Shown here piece after piece: positions 1 to 34,379 of a stretch of DNA of 64,000 nucleotides. This DNA comes from Phoronis australis (lineage: Eukaryota; Phoronida; Phoronidae). A model generated the notes under the pieces. That model saw only the letters and a program-made list of their open reading frames with translations, made no database searches and was not told the origin of the DNA. Made by a program: the position numbers and the translations under genes. The stretch lies in assembly GCA_002633005.1 (NCBI GenBank), contig NMRA01000091.1, positions 417,267 to 481,266 on the forward strand, given 5' to 3'. The stretch's first letter is position 1, and the number at the start of each line of letters is the position of its first letter.

Positions 1-1889
1 AAAGCCAGATTTTCAAAAATTAATCGCTCAGACCATTTGAGTCTCATTTACCTGCAATTATACTGCTATCAAATGACCGAGCCAGCATTGTTGATACTAC
101 GACCGCTCATCGAAATAATGTACACCCACGAAATTCGGACACTAGCGGAAACCCGAATTTGGAGGTCCGCCAAATTCGGACACCACAAAATGATATTTCG
201 CGAGATTCGTCCAAGAATGAATATTTTCTATTGGAATTAATTTTCAGTGTCCGAAAATCACGCGACTTTACCGTATAATGGGGGACTCGTACATTTATTT
301 CCCGCTAGGATCCCTAGTAGAGCGGTTTATTCCGATTGCCATCTGCCCATGTATTTGCTAGGGGCTGGGTTAGTTTGTAACCAGTCTCTGATATACTACC
401 AGTTGGTATTTGACTAGTTTATACTGAAACTTGTTTAGACTTTTTCAAGCTCCTACACACATTTTATAGTAACATAGTCTGTTAAAGACTAATTTATAAT
501 TGAAACAGAGTGGCTCACTTTGTGTGTCCCGGGCAAAATAAAACCTACAGATTTGCCTCTTTCACAGAATTTACTAGTACAATCGTGCGCTAAGAGGTAC
601 TATTGCAATTTTTGTTGTCTTAAGACATATTCATATTTGTAGTATTTCTACGTATGACATGACTGCTCTACAGAAACACACCCTCAACTAAGTGTCATTT
701 ATCAGTAATACTAGATGGGTAAAAAGACAGTGCAAATGATTTTTAACAATTTTAATTCAGTAATTATGTTGTAACGTTTATAATCAAATCTACAAAAGAT
801 TTATGTTATGGGGAAAACCTCTACGAGAGGATCACATTACCTTTCCAAAAGGTGTGCTTTTATTGTGTTGACTCTATATATAACGTTGGGTATTGTAATT
901 TTTCAGTGGCAAAAAATGGAGTTCTTCCTGAATAGCTAAGCACATACTACATACGGGGTACAAAAAAATTGCTTTTTCTAGTTTTCAACAAATGGACATC
1001 CGCAGAGCTGCAATACTTATACCAGTAGCTGCAAACTGTAAATGTTTAACTATCACAAAAAATGTGCTACTGTCACAAAACGCACTCAAATTTTACAAAT
1101 GTGCATCACAGTTACATCATGACTCAAAAACAATTTCACACAACTCAAAAGAACGTCAATAAATATTGAAAAACGCTCGAACTAGCAACCCGCAGCTCGC
1201 CAATGCGATCTCAGACGTTGGTTGGTGACCTGGTAAAGATCCAGTCGCCACAAAATCACCGTGCACACATTCAAGCATGTGATCAAAATACTGTTGGAAG
1301 TAAAGAGACAGGAGTAAAATTTGATCGGCAAAAACTGGAAGCACCCGCTCATGACGCATGCGCAGACGTGCTCTGATCGCCTGTTATTCCAGTGGGTGGG
1401 AGCTGATTCTAAGTAGTATTTTCAACTAAAAAGATAAAAAATGGTAAGGGTTTTTCATTTTCAACTGTTGATAACTAAGCATCATTTGGGTAGGTCAGAC
1501 TTTCATACCCCACATCTCGCATTTGGCAACAAATTTTGCCAGATCACATTTGACAAGTATACAATATGCTGAGAGTCAAGCACTGTAACAAAACTAATTT
1601 CTCTGATAACGGAACAGTTTAATATACGCATAATTGACTGACTGTTGACAAACAGAAGTGTTCTGTGTTCTGGACGTCAGAGAAAGAAATTTCTTACACA
1701 GATCACTTCCGGCTATACAACTGCTTGCTACTACTTCCTACATTGACGGATGGGAAGTGGTTTCCGCAAATGCGCTCAGTACAGATGGCTTCATGCACCT
1801 GGCCTCAACTCAACAACACAGGCAAACTGTCATGAATCAAAAAAGAAGCAAGATGACACCTGTGAACTCTATTTGCCTTTTCATACTGA

Positions 1890-2340
1890 CTTAACTCTGG
1901 TCTGGGCAGAGCGTCAACGTAAACTGCGAAGTTAACTCAACCGTTCATACTGGCTTCGGTAGTTAATGGACATCGAAGTAAACGGTAGGTGACGTTGTTG
2001 TCATCGAAGTCCCAAGGTAGTGCTGCAGGCTAAAGTTTTTTAAATGTGACAATTTGTGAAAATTTACATTGTGCTAATTGACATAAAACTTATTTTTAAT
2101 TCGACTGGTGATTATTCGAGCAACGTATAATAACTATAAGCGAGTACTCCACTCTTTAATTTTTGACGATAACAGTGGCCCCTGGTGATAACTTTGATGA
2201 CAGTTGACATTCATACCGCACCACAGCGTCGACGCTCTGCTATTAAATCCACCTGCTTAGTGTGAAGTTTAACTGGCGCTGTTAACTTCGATCCAGGACC
2301 GAAGTTAACCGTTCATACTGACCGCAACTCCCCAAAACAT
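1890..2340. mobile_element. MITE-like segment with inverted and direct subrepeats
   Basis: GCAGAGCGTCAACG near 1907 is inverted as CGTCGACGCTCTGC near 2227. GAAGTTAAC followed by CGTTCATACTG occurs near both ends (about 1928 and 2303). No coding capacity. The boundaries are approximate. Confidence 0.45.
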
Positions 2341-2671
2341 CGATGTGTCAAAATTAGTATGAAAGGCCTGCCAGTGATTACATAACAACCACTTAGCACC
2401 AGCTGCACTACTGGCCACACTATCCATGCATAATTTACCATTGCTCATCTGTTCATTTCCTCAATAATTATTGTTAAAATGATCACATTATAATTGTTGT
2501 AACCCTAGTTCCTTGCTTAACTTACTGGTCCTTAGTGCTGTTTCTTATTCACCTCAGTTTAGTGTCTCTGTGTGCCATTATTTCCAACGAGATTTGACAG
2601 CAGCACCACCTACTGCGTAATAAATTTTCCAAATGCCATGTTCACACTGAGTTACAACAGTTACAACCACT

Positions 2672-2812
2672 CGCTAAACCATCCTCACAGATGGTTATAA
2701 CCACCCTCACAGATGGTTATAACTATACTTACAGATGGTTATAACCACCCTCACAGATGTTTATAACCACCCTCACAGATGGTTATAACCACCCTCACAG
2801 ATGGTTATAACC
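2672..2812. repeat. 22-bp minisatellite, about six copies
   Basis: Unit GGTTATAACCACCCTCACAG plus AT, with single-base variants (for example AACTATACTT in one unit). GGTTATAACC within the unit is itself palindromic. Confidence 0.9.
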
Positions 2813-2958
2813 GCTTTTTAAGTGATCAGACCACAAGCTATAACCTTAAATTAAAACCGGGTTTTAAAACTTTCAACTGCTTTGGTGTGAACCGGGTCTA
2901 AGGTCATAAACAGTGAATGCGAATGACATCACATGTTCACTTGTAATACCTGGTGTGA

Positions 2959-3092
2959 GTTCAGTAACGCTAGGACCTATGCTAGGACCCAGCAAAAATC
3001 TATATAGCCAAACTCACATGTTCTCATTCAAAGTACATATCACGTAATCTTGTGAAGTCTTGATTTTTAGCGAGGTCCTAGCGTTACTGAAC
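2959..3092. mobile_element. 134-bp element with perfect 20-bp terminal inverted repeats
   Basis: GTTCAGTAACGCTAGGACCT at 2959-2978 is exactly inverted at 3073-3092. The arms extend inward with AGCAAAAATC matching GCTAAAAATC after a small internal duplication of GCTAGGACC. It would form a stable hairpin. Non-coding. Confidence 0.8.
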
Positions 3093-4794
3093 AGGAGGCT
3101 GGCAATATGCAGTTGAGACCCAGTGTTCAATAATCCAAGTCACTAATGCAAGATGAAACCAGCATGAAAATAAGTTTGCTTAATGTCCAGATGACAACTC
3201 TGAGTATTTTAGTTGTTTAGTACCTGTTATCTCATAATTCAACACTTTGGCATGGCTGCCCTATTGCTTCTGGAGGTACCCATGGTAGAGTACAAGGTTC
3301 CTAGATTACATGTGAAACACAAATGATCCCAGCGTGATAACTGTGATCTTGTCAGACTCACAGAACAACCAGTGTGAACACACCACAGGAAATGCACACA
3401 TGTAAAATGAATAGTGCCCTACAAGACTCTAGTCTGATTGAAGACACAACAGCTGACAACAATAGCTGACTATGACAGATGAATAAAACACAGTCATAGA
3501 ACACAATGTGACTGGAGATCACAATATTACATTAAATTTCTGAATAATCATCAGCAAATATTACCAGTAGCTCGATCTGAAGTGCACATAGCTAATAAAA
3601 CATGATTCAGAAAAAATGTCTTTTTGTGTCTCTTTGCACGCCTAATTTTGAAAAAAAAATTATGTGACCATTTTGTTTTCAGAGCATTTAGATAAATCAA
3701 AATGTTTTAACATTACCCTCAAAATCTGTTTTAATGCTAAAATATACCAAAACCAGTCTCACAGGCAATCTCCCACAACTGTTATGGTTGTGGAAGTTAC
3801 TGGCGGATAGTTTGGTAATACAGAAATTGTACTAGAATAGCCAATTTTTGAAATAGCTGCGCCACAGTGAAATTCACTTTCGCATCAGACGGCGATCAGG
3901 TCTTAGGTGGACATGTTTTCAGTGCCACCTACATGTCCCATGCAATATGTTAACGAGAGGTTTCAACCTACGAGAAGTATAAACAGCGTTTTAACACCTT
4001 TCCTGGTATCACAATGCCAAAAGAGTTTCACGGCTGAGAGGTGGGTGTACAGATGGCTTATGGAAAAGGTAAACCTGTTGAAATATCCATGGATGAAGGA
4101 CAAGTTGAATACGTTTCCCACTGCGAAGAGGAATCCGTGGCTGCAAAGACAATGGCTGCAACTGATAAAACCGGAAGAATTTTGATCCCGTATGACGTCA
4201 AAAAGCTCAAATTATTGAATTTAATGTAATCAAACAATGGGAGGGGCATGACAGCAGGATTTAGTCCTCTGTTTTTAAGTTAATGAACCACTATGTAATA
4301 ATTGAATTTCTGTCCACCGAATCGGAGTAGGGACCAAGCAAGCAGAATTCGCTGTCACGATTTCACTACTCTGGTGAACGTCAACATGAAAAGTCCGCTA
4401 TTGAAAAAAATTAGACAGTAAACCCTCACCGAGACCAATACCTGCATGAAATGGAGCGCAGTCAACGATCACAGAGACCGACAATAGTACCTGATATCAT
4501 CACGTGCACAAAGCAACTATTCAAATCAAGCCCTGTTCTGCCATCTGACACCAATGGATAGTTCCAACATGTCAAACAAGCTATTACGGCAGCCAATCAA
4601 GGATAGCTTGTCCTACATTTTAGTCCCATAAACATTCATTACTGGCAACGAAAGCAGAAAGATGGATTTTCCGTCGAAGAGCTTAGGACACTTAGACAGC
4701 AAATCAAGACTTTATGGAGAATGAACAAGAACAGAAGACTGAGCAATAGTCACTTGTAGGCCCCTCTCCTCTCCCATCCCCCCACGCAGTCTAA

Positions 4795-4822
4795 GAACCA
4801 GTTTTCTCCAATGAATAACGGG
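4795..4822. repeat. Dispersed repeat, GAACCAGTTTTCTCC family, copy 1
   Basis: 28 bases matching 18809-18836 with one difference. A partly inverted GACTGGCTCTCAAAATAA follows at about 4828, recalling the hairpin at 5998-6107. Confidence 0.7.
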
Positions 4823-4859
4823 CATCAGACTGGCTCTCAAAATAACCCCAACTGATCTT

Positions 4860-4945
4860 GTCTTGTTCCTTAATTGGTTTAAAATCTCAGAAATCCTATA
4901 CATGTTTTGGCTAAGGAACAATTTGATACCAGTTTCACAACGGAA
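4860..4945. repeat. Dispersed GGAACAATTTGAGACC family, copy near 4.9 kb
   Basis: Contains AAGGAACAATTTGATACCAG, with an inverted TTGTTCCTTAATTGG nearby. Relatives occur at about 7862-7915, 19848-19910, 27454-27690 and, inverted, 31590-31650. Confidence 0.55.
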
Positions 4946-5646
4946 AGTGACTTGAAAACACAGGCTTAATTAACCGTGTCTATGGGTTTCTGTGATTAGA
5001 AAATTACGGCTCATTAATCATTGTTCTTCCACTCTATCAGCTGACTCGGTGTATGTACTAGCAAGTGGTACATCCTAATCCGTTCTGTATGTCAGAAGAT
5101 TTTTGCAAATTACATACTCCTAACCTTGGCTAAACTATCTAAGTCACGTTATGATGTGTGCAGACAGAAACCTTTGGAAGCAGTTGAGGTCTTCAAATCC
5201 TTCCAGATCGCAAAATCAACATTTTTTGCAAATAATCCTCCATTCCATCAATACAATTGAAGATTAACTCCAGAAACTTGATGTCAAACACAAACGCTAG
5301 AGGCCAGGGAGGAGGCCACCAGCTGTCTCCCACCCAAGTCGACACTATAGAGGACCTGTTTCTTCACCTATACATGCTTTGGGACATCTGGGATGTCGTA
5401 AAGGGGAACCAACCACAATACTTAATAGAAAAATGTCAGCAAAGGAGGGCCAAGGCCCCCTAGGCATATACATGCAGAAAATGTGCATTTTTGAACAGTG
5501 ATCCTCATATTTGACTAGACGCAATATTTTGAAGTTTTGTAAGTCTACAACGATAGAGTGACAGTTGCTTGTCCGACTGCACCAATAAAAATGAAAATTG
5601 TTTTTGGGGAGGAGGAGGAGCTAGCAATGGCGGCGCAGCATCGAAA

Positions 5647-5790
5647 AAAGTGGGGGGCTAAAGCCCCCTCTGAGCCCCCTGTGATGCATCGCCTATAGAC
5701 CATGTGCAGCGTAGCACAGAAAAAAAATGGTGTGGCTACAGCCTCCCAACCCCCTATGGTGCGCCACCCATGGCTAGGGGAGGGGGGAGC
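5647..5790. repeat. G/C-run segment with perfect short hairpin
   Basis: GGGGGCT-AA-AGCCCCC at about 5653-5668 is a perfect 7-bp stem. Further CCCCCT and GGGGAGGGGGGA runs follow up to about 5790. It stands out from the AT-rich surroundings. Confidence 0.5.
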
Positions 5791-5997
5791 ATTGTGGAGG
5801 AGAGGGTCAGGTTGCCCTGGCTATCGACACCACTGAGATGGGACAGTAGATCTTCCTAGAGGTATGACAGTCATTTGTCCCACTTTTCCATGATAAGCCA
5901 GCAGTAAGAAGCTAGTAGTACTGTGTAAAGACTGCTGACATTTTTCTGTGACTATTATGGTACCAGTTTTTGTTTCCAGACAAACACAAATGTTACT

Positions 5998-6107
5998 GGT
6001 CAGATATAGCAGTACCTGGTTTTGAGAACCAGGCAATCACTGAATAACAGGTCCCTTACTCAGTGGATGTAACTGGTTCTCAAAATCAGGGACCGCTATA
6101 TCAGACC
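5998..6107. repeat. Inverted repeat, 35-bp arms with 40-bp loop
   Basis: GGTCAGATATAGCAGTACCT begins the left arm (5998-6032). The right arm (6073-6107) is its inverted match with four mismatches in 35. The loop carries ACTGAATAACAGG, related to GAATAACGGG in the repeats at 4795 and 18809, so this is one family of small elements. Confidence 0.8.
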
Positions 6108-7794
6108 AATGCCCCATGAGAAACCACACACACACATACACACGACATTGTACTCAACTGCCACTTTTCATAATCATTCGTTTTTCTTCACTTGATATTT
6201 TATAGTTAGATAAGCGACTTTAAACGATATTTCAATCACGAACGGAGAGTTTCGCTAGAGCCAGAGGATTTCATCATATGACTCACCACGAATTGACAGA
6301 TTTTACGCATTAGCCTATGCTACACATGGACTGGTTTACTCCTAAACAAAACAGAAGTTGAAGCAAAAAACTCCACCTAGACGTGAACGGAGGCAAAATA
6401 TAAACATTAAATAAACAAAACTAACCAACAACTTACCAATCGAGAGTGGCGTTACGAACTTTTAACACATACAGAAGAACATAATGACTTCACTCACGTT
6501 TGTGATCGACTCCACAAGCAAACATGAAAGGTCAAAGGCATTGTTGCGGAAGAGCGCTGGCAGCGGCAGTTTTTGAAACTACTAAACATCTCTCTTTTTT
6601 TTCTTGTACGTATTTCTGTTTTATTATTTAAGAAGTGGATGTATTTTTATGCAAATGTTCTACGCTGGTTGATTTTTAAATAATCCAGAATTCAAAACCT
6701 AGACAACACCGAGAATTAGGGATTTGTAGTTCATTAAAACACAACGGATTTCATTGTTTTATAGCACTTGAAAACTAGCCAACTTTGAAAAGTCGCAATC
6801 GCGGCTCAACAGATCAGAAAATTTCCAAGGGGTCACAAATTGTTTCTTGTGCAACCATTTGACCACAGTCCGGCAATGAAGGCTTAAACAGCCATACCAC
6901 TCAAATTTGGTGTCACTGCTGTGAGTGAACTTGGAATTTCGCGTATGTGTGAACTTGGAATACACGAGGAAAACTGAGCACTTCACTTAAATAATAGCAT
7001 TCACGTCGTTAAAAATTGACACTACACTAAATCAAATTATATTTTAATAAAATAATGTAAATTCTAAGCAAATTTTACAACTATTTACGATCTTATTCAC
7101 CAAACAATAATTAATTTAACCATTCACATATTCCAGTTTCGATTTTTTGACACACTGAGTTACGGTAAGGGAGAAAATGGGTGATCATGAGACAAATAAT
7201 TACAAAAAGTCCCTACATTGAACAAAGAAGTTCATCTGATTGCCCAAATGAATGTTCAATTCCAAGTTCACGGATACGCGATCTTGGGATTAAGCAGGAT
7301 TCCAAGTTCACTGTGACGCACAGCATCACAACGGGTAAAAAGACATGGCAAATAATAGTTTGTCTGGAATCTTTCACAAAAACAAGCACGTGTTCTTACA
7401 GGCAGAGTGAAAGTACTGAAAACTCACAAAAGTGTTTTCTGTTTGCTAAGAACTGGCGTTGATTATTCCTTAAAAGATTATGTTCGGCGTATACAAATTG
7501 ACACTGGGGTAGAACAACTTGTAGCCCACGGGGGGTGAGGTTATTCATATTAACAAGATGCCTCCAGGCTTGTGCCAAAAATTGCAGGTAGGCGGTACTT
7601 TTTTCAACAAGTTTTGCGGCACCCGCGCGGGGTAGCCTGAGAACAGGCCTTAACTTTCCATTTCGTGAGGTGAGATAGAAAAAGGGTGTGGGAATTAGCA
7701 GACCTGGCACCCGCAATAGGGTGTCCCTCAGCATTTTTTCAGTGGTACACGCCTGTGAGCACCTTGTCAATATGAGTGACCACCTGAGCTTGTA

Positions 7795-7925
7795 GCCTGG
7801 TCTCAAGATAAAATAACTTGTCAGTTCGTTCCAAGAAAGCTCTGAAATCACCTGCAGTTTGGCCAAGGAACGATTTGAGACCACTTTCTCAACGATAAGT
7901 GGTATAAATCAAATGTTGTTTTTGT
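7795..7925. repeat. Dispersed GGAACAATTTGAGACC family, copy near 7.9 kb
   Basis: AAGGAACGATTTGAGACCAC at about 7865, with GGTCTCAAGATAAAATAA at about 7799 as the degenerate inverted partner, then a GTGGTATAAATCAAA tail. The minus reading frame 7396-7884 overlaps this element and is therefore suspect. Confidence 0.55.
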
Positions 7926-10900
7926 GGAATAAGTCAGGTTTATACCCACCTTAAATATCAACGTTTCGATCAAAGCACTGACAAAAATATCATCCAACCA
8001 GTGCCGTCCAGGGCCAGGAGTGGTTATAATGTTAACTAACAAATGCGCGATCAAAAGTCATTTATATCAGTGACAGTCCAAATAATTCGGCAGACGAATT
8101 TAAAATTTCGTTTTCGATTCACCGTTTGAGAGTCTATTTAGACCGATGCGTCTAAATATTATCTTTTCCAAAAAATCATTTTTACAATTTCTTATGTGTT
8201 TCATATAGGCACGCGCGCTTCATATGCTTCACATTTTGCGTTTTCTAAACAACTTTCGGTCATTTTTGTACTTTTCATTTTCAACATTAACAATTGAACG
8301 TTAAAGCTACATTTCGCCCTGTGCATTACCAAGAAGAACGCAGACAATGCATACAAGTATCATTTTCAAATTCGCAATTTTAGGGTTGCCAAACACCCCA
8401 GTGAGTCGCTGACGGTTTCGATGCTCCTGTCACGGCAAGGAATATTATGAGACCGATTTCATGAGAGTAAAAGACTGAATTCGAGTTTTCATTTTCCAGT
8501 CGGCCATATAAACAGGGCGAAATACGTATCTACATCAGCTGATCTGTAAGAGATAAGTCTTCTCAAAATTTGCTACTTGGTTAACGCTCAAGTATTTGTG
8601 TGCTTTTACGTTATGACAATCAAATTTAAATGCTTGCACAGCGAAATCGGGTAGATGGATTTTCATTGGGGTTAAGCAACCCCGGCCAATTAAAGCTTTA
8701 ACGTTTTTTTTTAGTCACTGGTGGTTTCGAAATTCTTTTTTGTACTAACACTAGAAAAAGTATTCCAAGGTAAGGAATTTTATGAGACTGGTTTTCGCTT
8801 CTTAATAAGCTAAAAAAATGAAACCGCCATTCTGGCTAAACGATAGTAAGTGTTCGCGTTCGTTTATCATCCAAGTGCGTAATTACAGCCTTCGTTATGC
8901 AAATGAGCGAATACTTCTAGATGTCATTAACCATATCCTTGCATGAATGGCATGGCATGCGTGTTGCCAACGAAGAATATTCTTTCATCGACACAGCATC
9001 ATATTAATGAGCACCCACGCTCTTAGCCGGGGCTAAAATAATATAGCACTACGTACAAATTAAAACAAATTATCGTAACTTGTGGACGAATTAAGAGAGG
9101 CCACTAAACTCGTCATGGACGATTTCGAGTCAAATGCGATGTTCAGAGACGGAATATGTGACTTCATATCCTCGTCCAGTTCTTTCTCTAAACAAATGTA
9201 GCGACATTCCTTGCATGTTTTCAGTGTGGAGAAACGTGCGAAATCATTTTCTGGTGACCATATTCTCTATTTAACTGAGGAGACATAATTTTTATGCTTT
9301 TCATTACTCAGAAACAGTCGACAAGAATTCTAGTATGATTTCGAGTCGTTTTCATGAAAATTCAGGCACCCAGCTGCATATGCGTGCACATTTAAATTTG
9401 ATCGTCAGTACAGTGTACGTTTGAGACACCCTGTAGAGGAAGGATACCACAACTGAAAGAAATTGCCTACTTCATTGTAATTTTGTCGTTGTGAATATTT
9501 TAACCTTCGCAGGATACTTAACTATCACAATCAATCTTGAATGTCTATTTGTGTCAACAATAGTAGCTGAAATGACGAAACTAGAAAATCATACTTTGGG
9601 TGAGCTATGTGACGGCTGCAGTGGATTCGAGACATATTCAGGTCATCGCGGCAACTAGGCCCTCTCTATACGCGTTACATACTGGAAGATGGACTTTTTT
9701 GTCCATTTTGTTACAAAATTGTTCACTACTCTAGAAGAGGCGAGCGGAGTGATCAATATGCCCAGAATTGTGCGAGGACATTTCCAAATGTTGTTTTATA
9801 ACCCTTAGTAATTGGCCCGTTGGAGCAGAATACCGGCTGTTATTTAAAAACTTCCAAAATAAAATCAAAGCGAAAAAATACCATTGTCGTCTCTAGTGTT
9901 TACAACCATGTTTATGATGGGCTTTTTTACGTCAGACAACAATAACATCAGCCGAAGCTGGATGGTTTCTTTGAAGATAGCGCGGATTTCAAGGATAGTC
10001 AACCGCTTCAGTTGCCCAAACTCGACTGGTGAATGTGTAAGTGTAGAATTCTTTTCATGAAGACCAGACAGTACTTACCAATTTTACATGTTTGCAAACA
10101 TCGTCCCAGAAGGGAGAGCCCCGTTAACATGAACTTTGGCAAAGGCTTAACAGATGAATTAAAGTGGAAGAGGGAGATAGGCAGGAGTTTGACCAAAAGG
10201 AAAAACGGCAGCATACGCTTTGGAGACTTTTGCAAACATCTGCTGTAGGTACAGTGACCAGACCTCCGTGGAGAAATAACACAAAGGAGTGTCAAGAAAG
10301 TAAAGATAGATCAATTAAGAATACTATGTGTATTACAAACTCCTTATCTACACAGGGAAAGCTTATGGGAGCTTGGTTCAAACATACAATAAATAACACA
10401 AAAGATATATTACATAGTGTGATATAAAAAGAACTGTTATTTGACAACTGTTTAATCAGCACAGCATATGGCATGTCAAATGATCTCTGATTTCTTACCA
10501 CAAGAATAGACGAAACTATTCCCTAAGAAACAAAAAACAACAACACAAATAGCAATAGCCCTTCTAACCTTTCTAGAAATTTGTTAGGCAACTACAGAGC
10601 AGAAACTTAAAACAGGTAGCAAGGGATGGCTTACAGAACAACTGGAAAATAAAAATACAATCAAAATGAGCCAGAACTAATCAACAACATTCAACATTAA
10701 AAATACATTAAAACAGATGAAATGATAACAGCCTAAAAGTACTAAACAAGTATTTACACTGAGAACTACCACACAAAATGAAAAGTCTCACAATGCGTCA
10801 CCTATGGCTGTACAAAACAAAAACAGCCGTAAAGCTAAGTGGCGCAACAAGATAAAAACTGTTGTGTAAGTCCAAGTAAGTGATGGCCCCATAATTTGTC

Positions 10901-10999
10901 CATCAATGCAATCTATAAAATCAGAAACTCTAACCAGCTGTATTAAAAAACGGAACAAAACCAATGCCAAGCACTGAAATGTGCCTATGACTGAACCAC

Positions 11000-11990
11000 A
11001 AATGGTATACCTCTATGGGCGTTTCTCAGTATCCATATCATCACCCAAATTTCATGAAAACATGTCAAGTAACTCCAAAGATGCAGACTGAGGCAAACAT
11101 AAAAAATCTGAATGGCCGCTTCGAGGCACAGCAATAGTCGGATACATTTAAAATGATCATCATCTGCTGCTAAGTTCTCAAGAATACACTTGCCAGGGGT
11201 GTCAGGAGATGCAACCTAAGATGCAAAAATGCAACTAGGAGGTGCCACAGTAATCAAGAATGCCTGAAAATCAATGAAAATTGTGCTCTTGTAAGTAGGA
11301 ACACATATGCCAATTTTTATAATGATCCCTTAAGTGGTATGTTGGATACAAAGGCGAATGAATAAAAACAGAAAATGGGCACTAGGTGGAGCAGAATATG
11401 TCAAATCCATCGAAAAAAAGGAAAGTTGATGTTGCCTCAACGATAAAACGTATTTGTCAAATTATATGAACAGCTATCAAGATACTCTGAAGGTACAGAG
11501 GCAAATGCCATCGCCAATATAGGGCACAAAGGTAGTCAGGTATGGCAAAAATTCGTGGTCAGCCATTGTCACATTCATAGGAAACTCTTAACCAACTTTC
11601 ACAAAAGCCCATGAACACAAGAAACAAAATAAAAACGGCCACTAGGTGGGGACATAATACATTGAATCCACTCAAAAATGGAAAGGCATTGTCAGCTCCA
11701 ACCTATTTGCTCCAAAACTTCATGAAAATTCATCAAAGAACTCTGAAGATGCAGACGCAAACATAAATTAAATAAAATTATCACAAGAAAGCACGGAAAT
11801 AGCCAGATCAGTGTGAAACTTGACATTATCTGCATACGTACTCACAGGAAGGCATTTGTCAAATCTCATTAAGTTCCTGTCAGGGCTTTAGGAGATACAG
11901 TGGTGGACGTCGTATGCGGTGGACGTCGTATGCCCAGATAAAGATGACGACATTACCCACCCGCATATACTATGTGGGCGCATAAAAAGC
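11000..11990 (-). repeat. Old reverse-oriented copy of the CCTAGTGG repeat family
   Basis: It contains GGCACTAGGTGG (about 11380) and GGCCACTAGGTGG (about 11636) at family positions, TTCATGAAAA segments, and ends in a doubled GGTGGACGTCGTATG followed by GTGGGCGCATAAAAAGC, the terminus shared with 23645-23877. Heavily diverged. Confidence 0.65.
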
Positions 11991-13249
11991 ATAATCACAG
12001 GTAAGTGGAGACAGTATCAGTGAATAATACCTTAGTCGGTGACAAATTAATTATACAGTGCGCAGAATTGTTTGCTAAAATATTCAAACTGAGATGAACA
12101 GCAAGTTTTAGTGGTCTGCTGGCACAAACAAAACCAGATGACTTACAACACACAATATCTAGCCATTTTCCGGTTACTAGTAACTATAAATATATTGCTA
12201 TGGTAACACCAACATTGCTGACTATCACACAAAATAAAACTAAGGGTCCTATCACACCAAACTCATTCTCAGAATGTCCAAGCTTGTCTTGACATCTCGA
12301 TGAAAAGGGATGGGGCCTGGGTGAAAACAAGCCAACTTAGGTAAAAGCATGCTTTGTATGCGACGATGTTCACAGGCTTTTTACTGATTCTACAATGCTA
12401 ATTTAGGTATCTGCCTCATCACTAAAATTCGTCTATTCACCATTCACCAACAAGCTCCTTTGAAAGGGATAAATAAAACAAATACAGCAAAGCTCGCATC
12501 AGTTGGATATCCACTTAACTCTAAGTTCAGTGGTACAAGTTTGTGCACTCAGGCCTTCATTCCAGTTGAATTTCGTCAAACTCAGATGGTGCTTCTTGGT
12601 CTCATTAAATCTGACTTATGTGAGTTTTACCGTAGAAGTGAACACGGAACCAACTTTGTATGTAACTTTTCAAAATATCTTTGTTTTGTGATCATTGCAA
12701 TTGCTACACACCTGCGCACAGTAAACATTACATCAGCTTCAATACAGGCAGCACAACAATATTTACAATTTTAATGTAGAAAATATCCAAATCTATTTAC
12801 ATGTTATAATATAATCATTCACAATTAACTGAAATCAAATTTACAATAACGAAACTCAAATGTAAAAGGCACAAAAATGAGCCAGCCTACTGTATTACAA
12901 AAATAACTAGTTTTGAAAATCAAGACTGCTTCCATACAACAGAGTGATTTCATAGATCTCTACAATGCATTTGACACCATGGGTCTTTTGCACCATGCTG
13001 AGCATTTATATAAGAATTATCGAAACATCAATAGTTATGAAGAACTTCAGTGTCTGTGTTTCTTATGCACTTTGAACTACCTATATAGTCTAGAAATATC
13101 AGACTAAGTTCACTTGCTGAAAAACTCAAGTCGAAGAAACTGAAATGTACAATAATAATTTGCACATGTACCTTGTAAAACTAACTCCAAAACATTGAAA
13201 TTCCACCTGCAAATACTACTGCACTGTTCAACCATGCCATCTTGACAAC

Positions 13250-34374
<21,125 letters not shown>

Positions 34375-34379
34375 TTTAC

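Larger units (their letters stand above)
1..13249. other. ZMYND11 3' flank; no recognisable gene
   Basis: Apart from the repeats listed separately, I see no exon with a recognisable protein, good splice sites and consistent phase. The part adjoining 13249 must contain the ZMYND11 3' UTR. Two frames drew attention without being assignable: a plus-strand frame at 4041-4229 (fairly gene-like composition, no known family) and a 162-residue minus frame at 7396-7884. A possible minus-strand first exon with a GTGAGT donor lies near 6490-6540 but has no partner. Confidence 0.6.

Noticed and set aside
2672-2812. Regularly spaced repeats resembling a CRISPR array
   Set aside because: Head-to-tail 22-bp units without unique spacers in a eukaryotic locus: a minisatellite.
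3907-4229. Two overlapping plus-strand frames with gene-like composition
   Set aside because: No family recognised, no consistent exon boundaries or neighbouring exons. It could be a transposon remnant; kept only as a note in the flank entry.
6480-6560. Possible minus-strand first exon with ATG and GTGAGT donor
   Set aside because: No downstream exon in the remaining 6.4 kb matches in phase or resembles a protein; a chance ATG and donor cannot be excluded.
7396-7884. 162-residue minus-strand open frame
   Set aside because: No recognisable domain, no splice partners, and its start lies in a dispersed repeat. Length alone is not enough in this background.
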